Source of the DNA: Plesiocystis pacifica SIR-1 | Lineage (GTDB): Bacteria > Myxococcota_A > Polyangia > Nannocystales > Nannocystaceae | Assembly: GCF_000170895.1 (NCBI RefSeq) | Contig: NZ_ABCS01000031.1 | Location: forward strand, 25,138 to 89,137 | Length of the DNA stretch: 64,000 nucleotides | Direction: 5' to 3' | Shown: positions 45,944 to 54,292 of the stretch, piece by piece | Layout: every line of letters starts with the position of its first letter | How positions within the stretch are numbered: the first letter of the stretch is position 1 | The notes under the pieces: generated by a model | Databases searched by the model: none | What the model was told of the DNA's origin: nothing | Seen by the model: the letters and a program-made list of their open reading frames with translations, nothing else | Position numbers and translations under genes: made by a program

Positions 45944-46759
45944 ATGAGCGAACGCGATCAAGTCATCCACCGCGCCACCGGAGGTCCCCTCGAGGTCATC
46001 CTGTGGCGCGAACCCGATGGTTCGATCTCGCTGACCATCGACGACTACTGGCAGTTCATCAGCCGCGACGAGCACGTGTTCCACGAGGTGCTCGTCGACC
46101 CGGCGATGATCGCCGCGGCGAGCACCCGGCGCGTGCTGATCCTCGGGGGCGGGGACGGGCTCGTGGCCCGCAACGTCCTGCGCTATCCGGGCGTCGAGGC
46201 CGTGGTCCTGGTCGACTACGACCCGCAGGTCACGAGCATGGCCCTCGAGGTCCCGGAGCTCGTCGAGCTCAGCGAGGGCTCGCTCCACGACCCGCGCGTC
46301 GAGCTGATCCACGCCGACGCCCTCGCCTTCGTGGCCGACCCGAGCCTGGGGGGTACGCGCGAGCCCGGCGGGCTGTTCGACGTGGTCATCTGCGACTTCC
46401 CGGCGCCGGCCCACGAACGCTACGCGCCCTTGTTCGAGGCGCCCCTCTACGCGCAGATCGCCGCGCGGTGTACTCGAGAGGCCCCGGTCTCGGTGCAGGT
46501 CAGCGTCGACGCCCCAGACTTTTGGCCGATCCTCGCGGCCGTGGGCGAGAGCTTCCCCGAGCTCGAGCCCCGCGTGGCCAACCTCGCCGTGGACCAGGGC
46601 CCCGGCGAGGACGGCGACTGGGCCAGCTTCATCCTCGCCTCGCGCGCGCCCCTCGAGGCCCGACGAGCGCTCGCGCCCCAGGCACGCTTTTTGGCCGAGC
46701 ACCCGCCGAGCTCGCTCGTCGTCGTCAACCGCAGCGGCGCAGACTTCGAGACCCGCTGA
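45944..46759 (+). CDS. Spermidine synthase-like methyltransferase-fold protein
   Basis: 271 residues. Contains V-L-I-L-G-G-G-D-G-L-V-A-R-N-V-L-R, the GGGDG loop of spermidine synthases, the acidic turn VVLVDYDPQVTSMALEVPEL, D-P-R-V-E-L-I-H-A-D-A, and F-D-V-V-I-C-D-F-P-A-P at the position of the catalytic Asp region. Length is close to that of SpeE (about 280). It may make an aminopropylated polyamine or be a related methyltransferase; the N-terminal strand domain is shorter than in SpeE. A family A repeat follows the stop codon directly. Confidence 0.7.
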   Translation: MSERDQVIHRATGGPLEVILWREPDGSISLTIDDYWQFISRDEHVFHEVLVDPAMIAAASTRRVLILGGGDGLVARNVLRYPGVEAVVLVDYDPQVTSMALEVPELVELSEGSLHDPRVELIHADALAFVADPSLGGTREPGGLFDVVICDFPAPAHERYAPLFEAPLYAQIAARCTREAPVSVQVSVDAPDFWPILAAVGESFPELEPRVANLAVDQGPGEDGDWASFILASRAPLEARRALAPQARFLAEHPPSSLVVVNRSGADFETR

Positions 46760-46761
46760 GT

Positions 46762-46897
46762 TCCGTTTTGCCCCCGCGGTCGTCTCGGGACCGGGGGCGC
46801 TTCGTCGCTGTCCGCTCCTCCGCTGTGGTCGTGGGGCAATGGGGTTCGTGCCTTTTAGAGGGCATTTGGTCGCCCCCGCGAGCGGGGGCGTGGATTC
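46762..46897 (+). repeat. Family A 3'-end repeat, copy 6 (split by group II intron)
   Basis: Begins two bases after the TGA of the spermidine-synthase-like gene with TTCCGTTTTGCCCCCGCGG and runs to the hairpin CGCCCCCGC-GA-GCGGGGGCG and TGGATTC, where the intron begins. The missing end (CTTGACAGTC) resumes at 50284. Hairpin loop GA, stem conserved. Confidence 0.85.
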
Positions 46898-48155
46898 GTG
46901 TGCTCGGCATGGACACCGACCTGGAGGTGAAAGTCCTCCTCCAAGGAGCCACGAACGAAGAAAGGGAAGCGCAAGGGCCCGAGGGCGACTGAGGGTCTGA
47001 AAGAAGCGTGAAACGAACCAGCGGGTCGACGCACAGAAACCGGATCAGAGGCGGGGCGCCGAGGGCGAGCGTGCGAGTGAACGCGAAGCTCTTCGTGGCC
47101 GAACACGGCGTCACGTGCATCCGGCGATCGCGCTGGGAAGGCCGGTGTCCTTACCCGGGGAGCTCTCGCTCTAGGGGCCTGAAAGGGCCACGTGGTCACG
47201 CACGCGGAGCGAGAAGTCAGCAGAGGTCACGAAAGGTGTCGAAGGGCGCCACAAGGACCGAACGATAGCGAGGGCACGACGCCCGAGAATCTCGACGAGA
47301 CCATGCCTCAGACGTCCAAACAAATGGAGCTCCCCCTGTGGGCCACCGGTGGATCCGGGACGCCCGAGGGGAGCGAGGAGGCCTCGTCGGCGAGGACCGG
47401 AAACGAGGGCCCAGGCACGCGCGCGCTCATGGAAGAGGTGGTCGACCACCGCAACCTCGAGCGCGCGGCGAAACGAGTCAGGCAAAACCGTGGAAGTCCT
47501 GGTATCGACGGGATGACGGTCGAAGAGCTGCCCAGGTGGATGCGCGAGCAGTGGCCTGGGATCCGCGAGCAGCTGCTCGCGGGCAGCTACGAACCCAAGC
47601 CGGTGCGAAGGGTGCAGATCCCCAAGCGCGGGGGAGGCGAGCGCGAGCTCGGCATCCCGACGGTGGGCGACCGTGTGATCCAGCAGGCGATCCTGCAAGT
47701 CCTCCAGCCGCGGCTGGATCCAACCTTCAGCGACCACAGCTACGGCTTTCGGCCGGGCCGCTCGGCCCACGACGCGGTCTCGCAGATGCGGGACTACGTG
47801 ACCGAAGGGCGAGTGTGGGTCGTGGACATCGACCTGGAGAAATTTTTCGACCGGGTCAACCACGACATGCTGATGGGGCGGCTAGCCAAACGCTTCGAGG
47901 ATCGTCGACTGCTCAGGACGCTCCGCCGCTACCTCTCGGCCGGCGTGATGGTCAATGGGGTGAAGGTGGAGCAGAGGCGAGGGACGCCGCAAGGCGGACC
48001 GCTGTCGCCTCTACTTGCGAACGTGTACCTCGACGAGGTGGACAAGGAGCTCGAGCGACGCGGCCACGCGTTTGTCCGCTACGCGGACGACCTCCGGGTG
48101 CTCGTGCGGTCGAAGCGGAAGGTGTCAATGAAAATGAGACAGCTTCGGGTTGGGT

Positions 48156-49180
48156 TTAGTGTCCCGCTGCGGGACTCGCGTGGGTATCGATGGTCTTGTT
48201 CGAGGGCTGGTTGATCCAGATCTCGGTCGGCAGCGAGGGCGGTGTTGGGGGTCCGTTTGGGAAGCGCTCGGGATGCGCTGCGAATGCAGCGGCGAGCGCT
48301 CGGGCACGGGCCTCCTGCCGCTCCTCAGCGAGGCCATGGTGGATGTCGTGGGGGGTCATCAGCCCCAGGCCGCTGTGGAGATGTTCGTGGTTGTACCAGC
48401 TGAAGAAGTCGCGGCAGTGGCTCTCGGCAGCGGCGAGGTCATCGAAGCGCCCGGGGTACTCGGGTCGGTACTTCAGCGTCTTGAAGTGGGACTCGGAGAA
48501 GGGGTTGTCGTTCGAGACCCGTGGCCTCGAGAAGCTCTTGGTCACGCCTAGGTCGGCGCAGGTCTGCGCGAAGGTCTTGGAGGTCATCGGCGAGCCGCGA
48601 TCTTGGTGCAGCGTGAGCACCTTCGGCTCGATCTGCTGCCGAGCGCAGGTCTCGGTGATGAGCCGCTGGGCCAGACCTGCCGACTCGGCCTCGGCGATGA
48701 GCCAGCCGACGACGTAGCGACTGAAGAGGTCGAGGACGACGTAGAGGTAGAAGTAGGTCCACTTGCGCGGGCCGAGCAGCTTGGTGATGTCCCAGGTCCA
48801 CACCTGGTTTGGCGCCCTCGCGCACAGCCGCGGGGTGGCGTTGGGGGGATGCACGCGCTGGTTCTGCGTTCGCGGACTTCGTCGTTGTCGGTCAAGATCC
48901 GGTACATGGTGCGGACCGAGCACAGGTGCTTGCCTTCGTCGAGCAGCCGCCCGTAGACCTCAGCAGGGGCTTGGTCGACGAAGCGTTGTTCGTGGAGGGT
49001 ATCGAGCACCGCCTGGCGCTCTTGTCCCGACAGCGCGCGCGAGGGCTTCGGGCGCGGCCGCTTGGGTCCGTGGAGCTCCCCGTAGCGCTTGCGGTAGTAG
49101 GTCGCACGAGACAGGCCGAGAGCGGCGCATGTCGACTCGACGCCGAGCTCGGGGGCGACCCGGTTGACGATGTCGATCAT
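48156..49180 (-). pseudogene. IS3-type transposase OrfB (DDE), one single-base frameshift as read
   Basis: Restored length 341 residues. N-terminal HTH_21-like region (VESTCAALGLSRATYYRKRY, then VYGRLLDEGKHLCSVRTMYR), then the integrase core with D-D-E: V-W-T-W-D-I-T-K-L, L-H-Q-D-R-G-S-P-M-T-S, and N-D-N-P-F-S-E-S-H-F-K-T-L-K. At 48862-48863 AA on the coding strand should be AAA, so the two frames (49180 to about 48870, and 48865 to 48156) join as ERRNQRVHPPNATPRLCARA. As read, transposase is broken. ATG overlaps the OrfA stop (ATGA). Confidence 0.8.
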
Positions 49181-49578
49181 GGCTCCTCGTCCTTGCCGAG
49201 TTCCTCGAGCATCGATGCCAATTTTTTTTGGACCTCGACGAGGGCCTCGGCGCGCTCACGGCGGGCGCGCTCCTTGGCGAGCTGCTTCTCGAGCTCGGCG
49301 ATCTTTTTATCGCGGGGGTCGGTCTTCGGCTTGGGCCCGCGCTTTTTCGGCTCGAGGGCCGCGAGTTCACCGAGCTCGCGGGCTTGCCTCCAACTCGACA
49401 GGTGCGACGAGTACAAGCCCTCACGACGCAGCAGCGCGCTGACCTCACCAGGCTTGGTGCAGGCATCGGCTTGCTCGAGGATCCGGCGCTTGTACTTGGC
49501 CGTGAAGCGCCGCCGCTTTGGTTTTGCCACCACCTGTACTTCGGGCTGAGTCTGGCGTGGTTTGGTTGTCTGAGTCAT
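49177..49578 (-). CDS. IS3-type transposase OrfA
   Basis: 133 residues: basic N-terminus, HTH_Tnp_1-like domain (RRRFTAKYKRRILEQADACT, then EVSALLRREGLYSSHLSSWR) and a leucine-zipper-like C-terminal coiled coil (KIAELEKQLAKERARRERAE). It recognises the IS ends and pairs with OrfB. Its stop overlaps OrfB's start (ATGA), coupling by reinitiation, rather than the -1 frameshift used by many IS3 members. Confidence 0.85.
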   Translation of the reverse strand: MTQTTKPRQTQPEVQVVAKPKRRRFTAKYKRRILEQADACTKPGEVSALLRREGLYSSHLSSWRQARELGELAALEPKKRGPKPKTDPRDKKIAELEKQLAKERARRERAEALVEVQKKLASMLEELGKDEEP

Positions 49579-50207
49579 CGGCTGGCTGGTTCTCGCCCTC
49601 TACACTAATCTCGGGGGCTTCGCTGTCTCACCCTTGTTGGCACAGAGGGAAGCGAGCGGGGGAGCGGGTGATGGGCGCGCTCATCAAGCGCTTCGCCAAG
49701 CTGCGGCTGCGAGTCAACGAGTCGAAGAGCACGGTGGCCCGGGTCTACGAGCGGCCCTTCTTGGGGTTTGACCTGTGGGTCAACAAGAAGGGCGAGACGA
49801 AGATCGGGGTGGCGAGCAAGTCCATGGAAAGGATGAAGGAGCGCGTCCGCGAGCTTACGAACAAGCGTCGCGGACGGCGTGTGGAGCAGGTGGTGTGGCA
49901 GCTGCAACGCTACCTGCAGGGGTGGTGGAGGTACTTCGGGCTGACAGAAAGCCGACGAGGACTCCGAGACGTCGAGGGGTGGATCCGACGCCGGATACGG
50001 TGTCTGATCTTGTACCAATATCGGACCCCGAGGCGGGCGTATCGAGCACTGCGGGGGCTGGGAGCCCGAGACTTGCAGGCGCGAGCCGTAGCGGCTCACG
50101 TGAGCAAGTGGTGGTGGAACTCGAACGGCGTGGTGAACCGCATCCTGTCGAACTCGTATCTCGCACGGCTGGGAGTCCCGACCCTGGCCTCGTGACCTCA
50201 AGCATCG

Positions 50208-50283
50208 AACCGCCTGGTGCGGACCCGCATGCCAGGTGGTGTGGGAGGGGCTCGCCGGGGAGACCCGGCGCCCCTATCCCGAT
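50208..50283 (+). ncRNA. Group II intron domains V and VI
   Basis: Domain V: ACCGCCTGG pairs with CCAGGTGGT, enclosing TGCGG-ACC-CGCA. Domain VI: GGGGC-T-CGCCGGG pairs with CCCGGCG-CCCC around a GAGA loop. The A at 50276 lies 8 bases from the 3' end and is the likely branch point. Ends with CTATCCCGAT. Confidence 0.8.
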
Positions 50284-50292
50284 CTTGACAGT

Positions 50293-50482
50293 CCCTGAGT
50301 CGTGGACGTGGGGCAGGGAGGGCGTGGCGTCGTCCACGACGGCTAAAATAGTCAGAGGGTTGGCCAGAACTCGTTTTGGCCGACCCTCTGAGTCGCGGAC
50401 GTGGGGCAGGGAGGGCGTGGCGTCGTCCGTGACGGCTAAAATAGACAGCGGGGCGGACAGGACTCGTTCTGGCCGACCCTCT
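50293..50482 (+). repeat. Family B, two tandem units
   Basis: Each unit has hairpin 1 (GTCGTGGACG...CGTCCACGAC, loop about 22 bases with GGGCAGGGAGGGCG), then GGCTAAAATAG, then hairpin 2 (AGAGGGTTGGCCA-GAACTCGTTT-TGGCCGACCCTCT). In unit two, hairpin 1 carries GTCGCGGACG and CGTCCGTGAC, still pairing apart from one C-A mismatch; hairpin 2 is more degenerate. Period about 97 bases. The short gap 50284-50292 is the remainder of the family A copy. Confidence 0.75.
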
Positions 50483-50499
50483 GAGTGCTAGCTGCTCGC

Positions 50500-50652
50500 A
50501 GAAGCTCAAAGATTCGCGGAGGCCGGCAACGAATCGCCCCCCTTGGGGGCGACCCAAAGCCCACTCGAAGGCACGAACACCATTGAGGACAAGCCAAAGC
50601 GGAGGAGCGGAGCGACGAAGCGTCCCCGGTACGCAGCGGCTGTGGGGGTAAA
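50500..50652 (-). repeat. Family A 3'-end repeat, copy 7 (reverse, diverged)
   Basis: Starts right after the TAA of the PLP lyase gene (TTTACCCCCACAGCCGC), then ACCGGGGACGCTTCGTCG, CTCCTCCGCTTTGGCTTG, AATGGTGTTCGTGCC and the hairpin TCGCCCCC-AA-GGGGGGCGA. Both arms differ in length from the other copies, yet they still pair, suggesting selection for the hairpin. Confidence 0.75.
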
Positions 50653-52095
50653 TTAGGACGCGTTCATGTACATGGTCAGCAGGGCGTCGCGTTTTTCGGC
50701 GCTGAGCAGGTTCATGAGGGTGTTGAGCGGGCCGAGGCGATCGGGGATGCCCCCGGTCAGGCCCAGCATGGGCGCCAGCTTCATCATGATTTGAAGAGGG
50801 TGCTGATCGGCGACTTCCTGGGCCGCCTCGGTCAGCTTGGCCTCGTCAAAGGACGGTCCGTCGGCGCGGAGCTTGGCGGCGCAGGCTGCTAGATCGGCGA
50901 TCAGCTCGGGCACCTTCGGGACGCTGCCCGGGCTCATGGCCACGTGGAGGTTGGGCGGCGAGCCGCCGACGGCGAACTGCGGGACCATCTCCCAGCCCCG
51001 GTCGGCCATGAGGTCCGCGAGCTCGAAGATGTTGAGCTCGTCGGCGGCGATGGTGAACATGCTCGTCTCGGGATCGGCGAGCACGCGCAGGCCCTCGATG
51101 GCGTTGATGCCCGCGATCGCCTCGCGCGTCCCCCCGATCATCTTGCGGGCGAGCGCTTCGTAGCCCCGCAGGCCCAGGGCGCGGATGAGGGCCCACGCGG
51201 CCGCCACGGGCCCGCCCGTCCGGCTGCTCTGCACCGTGGGGTTGATGACCGCGTACTCCGTGGTCCCCGAGCACACGAAGAAGGCGTGACGCCGCAGCTC
51301 GCGGTTGCGGTAGAGGACCACCGAGGCGTTCTTGGGCGCGTAGCCGTACTTGTGCAGGTCGGCGGAGATCGTGGTCACCCCGGGCAGGGCGAAGTCGAAG
51401 GCGGGCAGGTCCTCGCCGATGCGCCGCTGGAAGGGCAGGATCAGCCCGCCCACGCAGGCGTCGACGTGGCACGAGAGCCCGCGCTCTTTGGCCAGGGCGG
51501 CGATGGCCTCGATGGGGTCGATGGTCCCGTGGGAGAAGTTGGGGGCGGAGCCGACGAGCAGCACGGTGTCGTCGGTGATCGCCTCGCGCATGGCGTCGAC
51601 GTCGGCGCGGAAGCCCTCGGGGTCCACGGGGGTCATCCGCACGCGCATGCCCAGGTAGTGGGCGGCCTTGTGGAAGGCGGGGTGGGCGGTGATCGGCAGG
51701 ACGATCTCGGGGACTCCGAGCTTGGGCTTGGTCTCGCGGGCGTGGTCCCGGGCGGTCTTGACCGCGAGCATGATGCTCTCGGTGCCCCCGCTGGTCACGT
51801 TGCCGACGACCTGCTCGTCGCCGCCGAGCAGCGAGGCGACGGCGCCGACGATGTCCTTCTCCATGCTGGCGATGGAGGGGTAGAGGTTGATCCACAGGGC
51901 GTTGGCCCCGAGCACCCGGCGGTAGACGTCGGCGGCGAGGGCCTCGGTCTCCTCGTCGGTCTTGTAGACCCCGCCGAGGACCTTGCCCGTCGACGTGTCC
52001 ACGTCGCCGGCGAGGCGGGCTTCGAGCTCTCGCCAGACTTGCTCGTGGGCTGTGGGTTCGACTCCAAGGAGGGGATTGTTGGCGGCGTCGCTCAC
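50653..52095 (-). CDS. PLP-dependent lyase of the sphingosine-1-phosphate lyase type
   Basis: 480 residues from GTG 52095. Group II decarboxylase fold: V-T-S-G-G-T-E-S-I-M-L-A cofactor loop, H-V-D-A-C-V-G-G, and the Schiff-base lysine in S-A-D-L-H-K-Y-G-Y-A-P-K-N-A-S-V, the signature of S1P lyases. It would cleave long-chain base phosphates to a fatty aldehyde and phosphoethanolamine. Sphingolipids are known from myxobacteria, so this role fits. Earlier starts run into non-coding sequence. Family A repeat directly follows the stop. Confidence 0.85.
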   Translation of the reverse strand: MSDAANNPLLGVEPTAHEQVWRELEARLAGDVDTSTGKVLGGVYKTDEETEALAADVYRRVLGANALWINLYPSIASMEKDIVGAVASLLGGDEQVVGNVTSGGTESIMLAVKTARDHARETKPKLGVPEIVLPITAHPAFHKAAHYLGMRVRMTPVDPEGFRADVDAMREAITDDTVLLVGSAPNFSHGTIDPIEAIAALAKERGLSCHVDACVGGLILPFQRRIGEDLPAFDFALPGVTTISADLHKYGYAPKNASVVLYRNRELRRHAFFVCSGTTEYAVINPTVQSSRTGGPVAAAWALIRALGLRGYEALARKMIGGTREAIAGINAIEGLRVLADPETSMFTIAADELNIFELADLMADRGWEMVPQFAVGGSPPNLHVAMSPGSVPKVPELIADLAACAAKLRADGPSFDEAKLTEAAQEVADQHPLQIMMKLAPMLGLTGGIPDRLGPLNTLMNLLSAEKRDALLTMYMNAS

Positions 52096-52229
52096 GGGCC
52101 GACCATACTGCCAAAGCGATTGTTTTGTGATCCCCCGGGTTTTTGTTCGCCCGATCTCCGTCAGCGTCTCGACCCAGCCTTCATTCCAGGACCTGGGCAT
52201 CAGTGGGGGCGGCGACTTCGACGTCGCCC

Positions 52230-52883
52230 TCAGCTCGGGAGGCTGGCGAGCAAGCTCTCGAGCTCGGCGTGTTCCACGGTGCCCTGGCGCTCGATCGACA
52301 GGGCCCCGTCGACGATGTCGATGACCGTCGACGCGCTCTTTTTTTGGATGTCCCCGGCGTCGACGAAGATGTCGACGCGGGCGCCAAAGCTCCGGCGGAC
52401 CTGGGCGGGGGAGCTCTCGCCGGCCTTCTTTTGGCGGTTGGCGCTGGACACCAGCAAGGGCCGACCCAGGGCCGCCGCGGTCGCGCGCGCGAGGGCGTCG
52501 GCGGGCACGCGCACGCCGACCTTGGCCTTCTTGCCGCCGAGCTCCTTTTTGACCTTGCGGGGCAGGGCGTCGCCGAGCTGCACGCGGATCGTCAGGGGCT
52601 TGGGCCACAGGGCGTCGGCGAGGACGCGGGCGGGCTCGGGGAGGGCGGCGTCGATCTCTTCGAGGCGGGCGTGGGAGTCGATGAACACCAGCGCGGGGGC
52701 CTTGCGGGTGCGCTGCTTGGAGACCATGAGGTCGAGGACGGCGCTGGTATTGGTCAAGTCGGCGACGATTCGATAGCTCCCGTTGCACGGCAGACACACC
52801 AGGCCGCCCTCCTCGAGGGTCGCGGCGAGGCGCTGGGCGAGGGCGGAAGTATCGGTGGTGTCGTCGAGCTTGATGGTTTCCAT
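52230..52883 (-). CDS. Sua5/YciO/YrdC-type protein
   Basis: 217 residues from ATG 52883. YrdC fold: EEGGLVCLPCNGSYRIVADL corresponds to the nucleotide-binding start, then K-Q-R-T-R-K-A-P-A-L-V-F-I, W-P-K-P-L-T-I-R-V, V-G-V-R-V-P-A-D-A and L-L-V-S-S-A-N (the SxxAN motif). Members make threonylcarbamoyl-AMP for tRNA t6A, or are YciO-type paralogs of less certain function; length and the lysine-rich middle (LPRKVKKELGGKKAKVG) suggest the shorter class. Single copy in this window. Confidence 0.8.
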   Translation of the reverse strand: METIKLDDTTDTSALAQRLAATLEEGGLVCLPCNGSYRIVADLTNTSAVLDLMVSKQRTRKAPALVFIDSHARLEEIDAALPEPARVLADALWPKPLTIRVQLGDALPRKVKKELGGKKAKVGVRVPADALARATAAALGRPLLVSSANRQKKAGESSPAQVRRSFGARVDIFVDAGDIQKKSASTVIDIVDGALSIERQGTVEHAELESLLASLPS

Positions 52884-52938
52884 GGGGAGCGGAGACCCGC
52901 GCGAGCTGCGGGATGCACCACGATAGCAGCCCAGGCTC

Positions 52939-54231
52939 CTAGGTGGGGCGGGCTCCTTCAACCATTGGGGTGCTCCGGGGCCGCCCAGATCGGGGTGTGA
53001 GACGCAATACGCATGCTTCGAGGGGGCGAACCACGCGCTCGCGCCCGATCGCCCACAGCTCGTCCCTGCGCGCGTCATCGAGGAGCCCGTGTTCGGGCAT
53101 GGCCCGCTCCAACCCCAGGCGAACGGTGTCGCAGGGGCGGGCGAAGTGAGCGCTGGCCTGGGCGCGCAGCCGCGGCCAGCGCTCGAGGAGCCAGGTGAGC
53201 AGGATCCAGGCGTGCTCGGCGTGGGCTGCCTCTTCGGCGGCCATCGCCTCGAGGGTCGCGCGAATGCGGGCGTCGGTGCAGGCGGCGGCCATGTGCTCGA
53301 GCTCGAGGGCCGACAGCGTCTCGCCGATGCACCCGGCGACGATGGTCTGCTCGAGCAGGGCCTCGAGGCCCTCGGCGGGGGCTTGGGGGTGGAGCGGGGA
53401 CGCTTCGGTGGCACCGCGGGCCCGCGCGATGGCCCAGGCAGCTCGGGCGTGGCGGCGTTCGTCCTCGGCGAACTCGGTGGGTGGCCGGCGCAGCGGAGTC
53501 GGTGCGCCGAGCTGCTCGAGCTGGCGCGCGAGGAGCTCGAAGGCCTCCGCCGAAGCGGCCTCGCACGCGGCGACGCGGGCCCAGGCTCGGCCGGCTCGCT
53601 CCCTCGGACTCGATGGGCCTGCGTCGGTCTCGAGCTCGCCCGTGACCACGACGCGGCCGAGGCCTGCGCAGTAGAGGTCCGCGTCGGGGATCGGGTCGCC
53701 CGGAGAACCTTCGCACGAACCCGGGGAGTAGGGCTCCTCGCAGCTCGGAGAGTCCGTACATTCGACGCCGTCGAGGAAGCCCAGGCCGCTGCAGTAGACC
53801 ACGCAGGACAAGCTCGCGGGGCAGGGCGCACACGCGTCGCAGTCGCCGTAGTCGGCCTGGCAGCTGTCCGCGTCGGGGTAGAGCTCGCCGCAGTCCGGAC
53901 CTTCGCACGCGCACCCGTACAGCGGCGTGCAGCCTCCCGTCTTCCAATAGTAGCCCAGGAGGTCGCTGCAGGTGCCCTCTCTGGCGACGTCCATGGCCAC
54001 GGAGCAGTCGACGGGCTCGCCGGCCTCGGTCTCCGTATCGGTGTCCGTGCCCTCGTCGCCGATCTCGTCTTCGCTGCCCTGTTCCTCCCCGACGGTGAGT
54101 ACGCCGGTGTCCTCCTCGGGGCTGGGCTGGTCGGGGCCACAGCTGATCAGCGCCGTGCTGGAGAGGGCCAGTACGGCTCTCTCGAGACGACGGCGGCGTG
54201 CGTCGAGGCGCGCGTGGATCGAAGCGTCCAT
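52939..54231 (-). CDS. Lipoprotein with Cys-rich segment and ferritin-like domain
   Basis: 430 residues. Signal with lipobox ALISC, acidic linker, about 110 residues with some 20 Cys (GCTPLYGCACEGPDCG, CDACAPCPASLSCVVYC), then a four-helix ferritin-like domain with carboxylate/His ligands: AEAFELL, F-A-E-D-E-R-R-H-A-R-A-A-W, I-G-E-T-L-S-A-L-E-L-E-H, and M-A-A-E-E-A-A-H-A-E-H-A-W. That gives the E, ExxH, E, ExxH pattern of a di-iron centre. An exported di-iron protein is unusual; this architecture occurs in myxobacteria. Possible role in redox or metal handling at the cell surface. Divergent from the amidoligase gene. Confidence 0.75.
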   Translation of the reverse strand: MDASIHARLDARRRRLERAVLALSSTALISCGPDQPSPEEDTGVLTVGEEQGSEDEIGDEGTDTDTETEAGEPVDCSVAMDVAREGTCSDLLGYYWKTGGCTPLYGCACEGPDCGELYPDADSCQADYGDCDACAPCPASLSCVVYCSGLGFLDGVECTDSPSCEEPYSPGSCEGSPGDPIPDADLYCAGLGRVVVTGELETDAGPSSPRERAGRAWARVAACEAASAEAFELLARQLEQLGAPTPLRRPPTEFAEDERRHARAAWAIARARGATEASPLHPQAPAEGLEALLEQTIVAGCIGETLSALELEHMAAACTDARIRATLEAMAAEEAAHAEHAWILLTWLLERWPRLRAQASAHFARPCDTVRLGLERAMPEHGLLDDARRDELWAIGRERVVRPLEACVLRLTPRSGRPRSTPMVEGARPT

Positions 54232-54292
54232 GCTTCGACCCTAGCACCGAGCATTGCGAGCAGGGGCATGCGCTCGAAGCTGGCGATGGAGT

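Larger units (their letters stand above)
48118..49648 (-). mobile_element. IS3-family-type insertion sequence
   Basis: About 1.53 kb carrying orfA and orfB on the minus strand, inserted in the maturase gene. Imperfect terminal inverted repeats: GTGTCAATGAAAATGAGACAGC at the left (from 48122) and GTGCCAACAAGGGTGAGACAGC reading inward at the right (from 49643). A 6-bp direct repeat GAAGCG occurs at 48112-48117 and 49649-49654 and, used once, restores the maturase frame. Exact ends may differ by 4-5 bases because the repeats are imperfect at the tips. Confidence 0.8.
47303..50195 (+). pseudogene. ltrA: Group II intron reverse transcriptase/maturase, split by IS
   Basis: Two parts: 47303-48121 and about 49649-50195. 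First part: GSPGIDGMTVEELP, RT blocks with RVQIPKRGGGERELGIPT, RVIQQAILQVLQP, S-Y-G-F-R-P-G-R-S-A-H, D-I-D-L-E-K-F-F-D-R-V, G-T-P-Q-G-G-P-L-S-P-L-L, and the catalytic Y-A-D-D at about 48082. Second part: remainder of the RT, the maturase X domain and DNA-binding end (GERVMGALIKRF through SKWWWNSNGVVNRILSN). Excising the IS with one copy of GAAGCG restores RSKRAGERVM in frame. No His-Asn-His endonuclease domain is visible, in keeping with class C. About 465 residues when intact. Confidence 0.85.
46898..50283 (+). mobile_element. Group II intron (class C type), carrying an IS3-type insertion
   Basis: 5' end GTGTGCTCGGCATGGACACC with GTGAAAGTCCTCC downstream, as in class C introns; 3' end with domains V and VI (50208-50283) finishing CTATCCCGAT. 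Total 3386 bp; minus the 1.53-kb IS the intron is about 1.85 kb, a normal size with an encoded reverse transcriptase. It lies 8 bases after the hairpin of a family A repeat, the target preference known for class C introns (terminator-like stem-loops). The exon sequences TGGATTC and CTTGACAGTC join to match the uninterrupted copy near 36070. Splicing may persist as RNA, but the maturase is broken by the IS. Confidence 0.85.
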
